Positions 59,339-64,000 of a DNA stretch of 64,000 nucleotides are shown here, piece after piece. This DNA comes from Anaerobiospirillum sp. NML120448 (GTDB taxonomy: Bacteria; Pseudomonadota; Gammaproteobacteria; Enterobacterales; Succinivibrionaceae), in contig NZ_JALKIM010000001.1 in the NCBI RefSeq assembly GCF_023050945.1, positions 82,044 through 146,043 of the forward strand, given 5' to 3'. Both the position numbers and the translations under genes were made by a program. Every line of letters starts with the position of its first letter. Within the stretch, counting starts at the first letter, position 1. The notes under the pieces are model-generated. The model was given only the letters and a program-made list of their open reading frames with translations, did not search any database and had not been told where the DNA came from.

Positions 59339-59866
59339 ATGGATCAGGATTTAAAGGCATTAGAAAACACTACCTTGAAAATTGCAGGTGTAGTTACTGA
59401 GTCTATTGTTGATGGTCCAGGAATACGCTATACCATTTTTACTCAAGGTTGCCCTTTCCATTGCAAAGGATGCCATAACCCACAATCCCAGCCTTTAAAG
59501 GGTGGCATGGATGTTAAGCTTAAGATCTTTTATGATGAGATTAAGCAAAACCCACTGGTAACTGGTGTAACCTTCTCTGGAGGTGAGCCTTTTATTCAGG
59601 CAGGTGCATTAAGCCTATTGGCTAAGGTATTAAAAAGAGAAGGCTATTCAGTTTGGTCTTACTCTGGTTATACTTATGACAAATTAGAGCGTGATGATAA
59701 ATTCCGCTCTTTGCTAGAGCAAATTGATGTCTTAGTTGATGGTCCATATGTTCAGTCCAAGCACTCTATGGATATTGATTTTAGAGGCTCTACCAATCAA
59801 AGAATTATCGATGTACCTAAGTCTTTAGCCCAAGATAAAGTAGTGTTGGCAGAAGGCTTTGTTTAG
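59339..59866 (+). CDS. nrdG: NrdG, anaerobic ribonucleotide reductase activating enzyme
   Basis: 175 residues from ATG 59339, chosen because GAGGAG lies six bases upstream; the frame continues to GTG 59318. Radical-SAM motif CPFHCKGC (CxxxCxxC), VDGPGIRYTIFTQG before it and VTFSGGEPFIQ after it. It uses S-adenosylmethionine and a 4Fe-4S cluster to create the glycyl radical, here presumably on the separate 55-residue protein. Preceded by its own 185-bp gap and followed by a terminator. Confidence 0.95.
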   Translation: MDQDLKALENTTLKIAGVVTESIVDGPGIRYTIFTQGCPFHCKGCHNPQSQPLKGGMDVKLKIFYDEIKQNPLVTGVTFSGGEPFIQAGALSLLAKVLKREGYSVWSYSGYTYDKLERDDKFRSLLEQIDVLVDGPYVQSKHSMDIDFRGSTNQRIIDVPKSLAQDKVVLAEGFV

Positions 59867-59895
59867 TGCAAAGTTTTAAGGTTAAACTTAATATT

Positions 59896-59925
59896 AAGGG
59901 GCTTATGCCCCTTTATTTTTTTTGA
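59896..59925 (+). terminator. Terminator after nrdG
   Basis: Stem AAGGGGC / GCCCCTT with loop TTAT and a TTTATTTTTTTT tract. Confidence 0.92.
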
Positions 59926-60055
59926 TTAAAGTAAATTACTAACAAGTTCCATTAAACTGAATGTGTTCACCTAAAACTTTTTAGGATAATACGCTCTTAA
60001 TATTTTACATGCTGAAATCTTGGCAAAGATTAAGCTAATTTTTTAGAGACAAAGT

Positions 60056-61492
60056 ATGCAAAAGACTAAGTCAAAGCTATTGTGCCGATCTTGTGATTTA
60101 GTGGTACAACTGCCTCCTTATAAAAAAGGATATAGCTGCATCTGTCCCCAATGTAAGTCATCCTTGCGCTCAGCTAATAAAGTCTCTTTGGAGAATTTAG
60201 CTATTGTCTCAATTGCCTCAGTAATTATGCTGTTTACCTCATTGACTTTGCCTTTTATGAGTATTTCATCATATGGCATTAGTCAGTCGATGTCATTGAC
60301 AACAATTGTTACTATTTTGCGTCGTGATTGGTCTTTATTGATGTACTTGTGCATTCTATTTACCTTTTTATGTCCATTAGTAATGCACCTGATAGTTATT
60401 GGCATAGTATTTTTTAAACTGACTGTTACCAGACGAATAGCCAACATTTATTCTTTTTGTCACCTGTTTTGTATGGTGGATGTATTTATCTTAGGTGTAA
60501 TTGTAAGTTTGGTTAAGCTGGTAGCTTTGGCGAATGTAGATTTTCACTCAGGATTTTATTCGGCAATTTTATTTGCCATGCTCATGGTATGGTGCTATTC
60601 AAAAGGAAGCCCGTATACCATTTGGAATCTTCTCCAAAGACATGATACCGAGCTTAAATACGCTCATATAGGCATGAGAGGCATTGATCAGGGCCTGATT
60701 ATGTGCCGACACTGCGGTATGGTCTATAAACGTAAAAAAAGAGCCTTAAGCAAGGATAGCAATCAGCAATATACAGACAGCTATCTCTATCAAGGAGCAG
60801 TGCATTGTCCAAGGTGTAATCATGCCAATGATTACAGAGCTATTAGTTGTTATCAAAAGACTATTGCTCTACTTTTGTCGGCTGTAATTATTTATGTCCC
60901 AAGTAATATTTACCCTATTATGGTAACTGAATACTTAGGTACAGCAGTAGGCTCAAACATCATTGATGGTGTGATTTCTTTGTGGGGCATGAACTCTTAC
61001 TTTGTTGCTATGGTGATCTTTATCGCCAGTATTTGTATCCCCATGCTCAAAATCCTTTGTATTTTATGGCTAATGTATGCATCTAAATACGGTTTTAAGC
61101 GCAATCCTAGTAAGTACAATAAGCTTTACCGTATTGTTTTATTCATTGGTCGCTGGTCAATGATTGATGTTTTCGTGGTCATTATTATGTCCACAGTAGT
61201 AAGAATGTCAGGCTTATTAACTATTAGTCCTGGTATAGCTATTGTCTTTTTTAGCTTTACTGTGTTGCTTACCATGTTAGCAGCAGAAGAATATGATGAG
61301 CGACTGTTGTGGGATCATGCTTTATCCACCCGCTCTCATACCCTATTAGATGAAGAGGGGCGAGTAATTAATGACGACAAAGACTCAGATGCTATATTAA
61401 ATCCTAATGCTAAAGAGTTATTGGTTAAAAACTATGAAAGGCTCAAAGGCTCAGTAGCCAAGCAAGATTCAGAACACCCAACTGAAGAGTAA
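60056..61492 (+). CDS. pqiA: PqiA, paraquat-inducible integral membrane protein
   Basis: 478 residues. Two homologous halves, each opening with a zinc-ribbon-like pair of CxxC motifs (LCRSCDL...CPQCKS at about 9-40; MCRHCGM...CPRCNH at about 220-258) followed by four membrane helices. PqiA is the inner-membrane partner of the MCE protein PqiB in envelope lipid transport. The C-terminal tail is hydrophilic. pqiB starts 4 bp after the stop. In E. coli the operon is SoxRS-induced; no soxbox was recognised here. Confidence 0.93.
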   Translation: MQKTKSKLLCRSCDLVVQLPPYKKGYSCICPQCKSSLRSANKVSLENLAIVSIASVIMLFTSLTLPFMSISSYGISQSMSLTTIVTILRRDWSLLMYLCILFTFLCPLVMHLIVIGIVFFKLTVTRRIANIYSFCHLFCMVDVFILGVIVSLVKLVALANVDFHSGFYSAILFAMLMVWCYSKGSPYTIWNLLQRHDTELKYAHIGMRGIDQGLIMCRHCGMVYKRKKRALSKDSNQQYTDSYLYQGAVHCPRCNHANDYRAISCYQKTIALLLSAVIIYVPSNIYPIMVTEYLGTAVGSNIIDGVISLWGMNSYFVAMVIFIASICIPMLKILCILWLMYASKYGFKRNPSKYNKLYRIVLFIGRWSMIDVFVVIIMSTVVRMSGLLTISPGIAIVFFSFTVLLTMLAAEEYDERLLWDHALSTRSHTLLDEEGRVINDDKDSDAILNPNAKELLVKNYERLKGSVAKQDSEHPTEE

Positions 61493-61496
61493 TCGT

Positions 61497-63179
61497 ATGA
61501 ACACACCGCAAAAAAATATAGTTACCAATGCTGTTGCCCAAGAGGTTGCAAGTGGTACTACTGCTTTAGAACGCAAACCAACTAAGTTTTCTTTAATTTG
61601 GGTTGTTCCTTTAATTGCCTTAATGCTAACAGGATTATTAATTTGGAATAGTACCTTTAATAATGGCCCTGTGATTCATATTACCTTGCCTAGTGCCGAG
61701 GGTATTGAAGAGGGTAAAACCTTAATTAAAACAAGATCGGTAACTGTTGGTGTGGTTAATGATGTTGTTTTATCCCCTGACTATCGCAATATCGTTCTAA
61801 CTGTACAGATGGATAAAAATACCGAAGATCTACTAAGAGCAGATACTAGATTTTGGGTAGTAAAACCTCGTATTGAAAGTGCTGGTATTTCTGGTTTGGA
61901 TACCTTACTTTCGGGATCTTATATTCAACTTAGTATGGGCACCTCAGATGCTTATGCTAGTGACTTTGTGGCCCTTGATGAACCTCCTATTAGACAAAAT
62001 AATGAGGAGGGTCTTATGATTTCTTTATATGCTAATGACTCACGTAAGTTAAGCAATGGCGATATTGTTTCTTTTAGAGGTTTTAATGTCGGTGCTATTA
62101 CTGAGACCCGCTTAGATATTGCCAATCAGCAAATTCATTATCGTGCTTTTATTAGAGAGCCTTACGATAAGCTAGTTAATCTTAATACCAAGTTTTGGAT
62201 TAGCTCTGGTTTTGAGTTTGATATTACTACCTCAGGCGCTTCTTTACGTACTGAATCTATAGATAACCTAGTAGTAGGTGGCATTACTTTTGACAACTTT
62301 ATTGATAATAGCGAGATCAAAGGTTCTGTGCCTGATAATACTACCTTTAGGTTGTTTACTCGTCGTGATGATGCTCGTGTCAGTGCTCTTGAGGGCTCCT
62401 TACTTTACGTAGTGATGTTAGAGGACTCTATTCATAATATTAGACCTGGCTCTATTGTAGTATATAGAGGCGTTAAAGTAGGTGAGGTGGTAAAAGCTCC
62501 TTGGTTTGAAGATGGCTCTCAGGTCTTTTCCTCTAAAGCACTGCCAGTATTAATTGCTATTGATAGTAACAAAGTAAATAAAGAGGAAATCTCTAGCATT
62601 TTAGATGGTTACTTGAAGACCTCTAGCCTCTGTGCCCGAGTAGGATCTGCAAATTTAGTATTGAATAACAATCAAATTGATTTAACTGTAGACCCTAATA
62701 ACAAGTGCATTGCCTCTCGTGATATTTTCAAAATTAAAGGCACTAAGACTGTCAATGGCATGCTAACTTACAATAGCTATAATGTTATTCCTTTAATTCC
62801 TATGCAATCATTAAGCGCCCAACTAGACGCTTTTATGGCTAAGATGAATGAGTTTGACGTGGCTGGTCTATCCACAGAGCTACAAAATAGCTTACGTGCT
62901 TTTAGCGCTGCTATGAACTCCTTTACTAGCTCTAATAATGCTGTAGAGCGCACTCAGGTTATTTCTAAGTTAGCTGATGCCTTTGAGAATTTTAATAACT
63001 CTGTCAAAGGCTATGGCCCTGAAACAGAGCTTTATAAGACCTTACATCAAAACTTAAAGAACATAGAGCAAATTCTTCAAGATCTATCGCCTGCCATCAG
63101 TGAAGTAGGCCAAAGTCCTAAATCCATTATTTTTGGAAGCCAAGAAGATCCAATTCCACGCTCTCCAAAAGGAAAATAG
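61497..63179 (+). CDS. pqiB: PqiB, MCE-domain protein forming a periplasmic tunnel
   Basis: 560 residues, close to E. coli PqiB (546). One N-terminal membrane anchor (about 32-50, VVPLIALMLTGLLIW) and three MCE domains (about 55-150, 172-270, 300-400), with IEEGKTLIKTRSVTVGVVNDV and the PGSIVVYRGVKVGEVVKA stretch, then a C-terminal helical part. It forms a stacked-ring needle thought to bridge inner and outer membranes for lipids. Confidence 0.94.
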   Translation: MNTPQKNIVTNAVAQEVASGTTALERKPTKFSLIWVVPLIALMLTGLLIWNSTFNNGPVIHITLPSAEGIEEGKTLIKTRSVTVGVVNDVVLSPDYRNIVLTVQMDKNTEDLLRADTRFWVVKPRIESAGISGLDTLLSGSYIQLSMGTSDAYASDFVALDEPPIRQNNEEGLMISLYANDSRKLSNGDIVSFRGFNVGAITETRLDIANQQIHYRAFIREPYDKLVNLNTKFWISSGFEFDITTSGASLRTESIDNLVVGGITFDNFIDNSEIKGSVPDNTTFRLFTRRDDARVSALEGSLLYVVMLEDSIHNIRPGSIVVYRGVKVGEVVKAPWFEDGSQVFSSKALPVLIAIDSNKVNKEEISSILDGYLKTSSLCARVGSANLVLNNNQIDLTVDPNNKCIASRDIFKIKGTKTVNGMLTYNSYNVIPLIPMQSLSAQLDAFMAKMNEFDVAGLSTELQNSLRAFSAAMNSFTSSNNAVERTQVISKLADAFENFNNSVKGYGPETELYKTLHQNLKNIEQILQDLSPAISEVGQSPKSIIFGSQEDPIPRSPKGK

Positions 63180-63216
63180 AACATTACAATTAATGTAGAG
63201 CCTTCTAATCTGTAGC

Positions 63217-63280
63217 CCACAGGCATGGCTATCGATGCTATTGTGGATATCGCAGCTATCGCAGCTATCAATGCCTGTGG
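63217..63280 (+). promoter_or_regulatory. Hairpin with short internal repeats between pqiB and pqiC
   Basis: CCACAGGCAT (63217-63226) and ATGCCTGTGG (63271-63280) pair exactly. The 44-base loop contains repeated GCTATCG and CGCAGCTAT words. No T-run, so not a terminator; it may stabilise the upstream message or lower pqiC output. Confidence 0.5.
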
Positions 63281-63330
63281 CGCTATTGTTGGGCAGTAGT
63301 TGATGAATTTATAGAAAAACTGGAGCCAAT

Positions 63331-63900
63331 ATGGGAATGCTTAAGCCTTATATTTTGTTGGGATTGCTTGCTTGTTCCTCATTAAGCGTAACTAGCTGCT
63401 CTATGGGGGCGGGCGAGGTTAACTTTGATCGCTATTCCTTAACCTTAGACATTGATCCTAAGACTTATTTATATGAAGCCAAGGTCGATTTATCTTTAGC
63501 TCCTGCTTTAGATCAGGGCGGTGTAGTACTGCAAATGAGCGACGTTACCTTACGTCCTGCCAAGAACTATCGTTATAGTGCTGACTTAGATAAAGAGCTG
63601 CGTTTACTCTTGGTAGATGAGCTATTAAATGCTGATTTGGGTAAAAGCATTCAGTCTTTAAAAACAGAAGTTTATGTTTCACAGTTTCAAGGAACAATTG
63701 ATGGTTTAGCTTTGGTTGCTTTCTCTGTGAAGTTAAGTGATATCAAAAGCGGTAAAACAATCTTGCTAAAAGATTATGCAGCACAAACTAATATCCCTCA
63801 GGATGGTTATGATGCACTAGTATCTGAGCTCAAGAATAGCTATTTGCAACAAGTAAGAGCTTTTATAAGCGACTTTAAGGCCTTTAAAGCCAAAAAATAG
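63331..63900 (+). CDS. pqiC: PqiC, outer-membrane lipoprotein partner of PqiB
   Basis: 189 residues. A lipoprotein signal with two possible lipobox cysteines, LLAC (Cys15) and VTSC (Cys23); the latter fits the consensus better. The rest resembles the ABC-type transport auxiliary lipoprotein (DUF330/PqiC) fold: MSDVTLRPAKNYRYSADLDK and LLLVDELLNADLGK. TGGAG lies five bases before ATG 63331. 151 bp after pqiB, with the hairpin between. Completes pqiABC. Confidence 0.88.
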   Translation: MGMLKPYILLGLLACSSLSVTSCSMGAGEVNFDRYSLTLDIDPKTYLYEAKVDLSLAPALDQGGVVLQMSDVTLRPAKNYRYSADLDKELRLLLVDELLNADLGKSIQSLKTEVYVSQFQGTIDGLALVAFSVKLSDIKSGKTILLKDYAAQTNIPQDGYDALVSELKNSYLQQVRAFISDFKAFKAKK

Positions 63901-63927
63901 TATAAGTTTCTTCCTTTTTGAGCTCCT

Positions 63928-63966
63928 AAAATGCGCCTCATTAAAAAAATGAAGGCGCATTTTACT
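63928..63966 (+). terminator. Terminator after pqiC
   Basis: Stem AAAATGCGCC / GGCGCATTTT extended by TCATT/AATGA, with an A-rich loop. The T-tract is short. Confidence 0.8.
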
Positions 63967-64000
63967 ATCTAAAAGTACACTACATTAAACTAAAATATAG

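Overview
The window reads as chromosomal DNA of an AT-rich, anaerobically living gammaproteobacterium, most likely from the Succinivibrionaceae (relatives of Succinivibrio and Anaerobiospirillum). This placement is an inference from gammaproteobacterial gene orders (mla / kds-lpt-rpoN-hpf, rpoH, cydAB-cydX-cydDC, atp-parAB-rsmG-mnmG, efp-earP, pqiABC), an outer-membrane lifestyle (Lpt, Mla, TonB) and an anaerobic ribonucleotide reductase next to a microaerobic cytochrome bd. No marker that would fix the genus is present.

Layout. 1-2.5 kb: mlaFEDC on the minus strand (phospholipid traffic; mlaC cut by the window edge). 2.7-9.4 kb: kdsD-kdsC, lptC-lptA-lptB-rpoN and hpf, ending in a hairpin-rich stretch that may be a structured RNA. 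9.5-12.2 kb: two related MFS transporters. 12.6-14.5 kb: two identical tRNA-Asn genes, rapZ and ptsN, the last two separated from rpoN-hpf and inverted compared with E. coli. 14.6-17 kb: an unrecognised protein and a TupA-like ATP-grasp protein. 17-19 kb: a greatly enlarged rpoH. 19.1-25.9 kb: cydAB, a 30-residue cydX, then cydDC, with an FNR-like site at -41.5 of the predicted cydA promoter. 26.6-30.7 kb: exbB-exbD-tonB and a TonB-dependent receptor. 31.1-33.9 kb: ftsY with long in-frame repeats, and rsmD. 34-46.4 kb: atpBEFHAGDC, a 1.6 kb largely empty gap, atpI, parB, parA and rsmG. 46.6-50.5 kb: decayed remains of a 4-hydroxyphenylacetate (hpa) catabolic cluster around an intact hpaA-type regulator and a Bcr/CflA transporter, with a small MITE-like element. 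50.5-54.2 kb: mnmG and a 1.8 kb non-coding region with the features of oriC. 54.2-56.3 kb: efp and earP. 56.7-59.9 kb: anaerobic ribonucleotide reductase in which the glycyl-radical domain is a separate 55-codon gene, then nrdG. 60-63.9 kb: pqiABC.

The points most worth following are: (1) the split class III ribonucleotide reductase; (2) the candidate origin, with 60/61-bp repeats carrying GATCGATC, a near-consensus 13-mer and helically phased GTGGG/CCCAC boxes; (3) low-complexity expansions in several housekeeping proteins (RpoH, RpoN, ParB, FtsY, AtpI, CydA); (4) the collinear ruin of an hpa locus; (5) the structured RNA candidate after hpf; and (6) a four-cysteine periplasmic segment in ATP synthase subunit a. 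All functional calls come from reading motifs and remembered family sequences; no database search was run.
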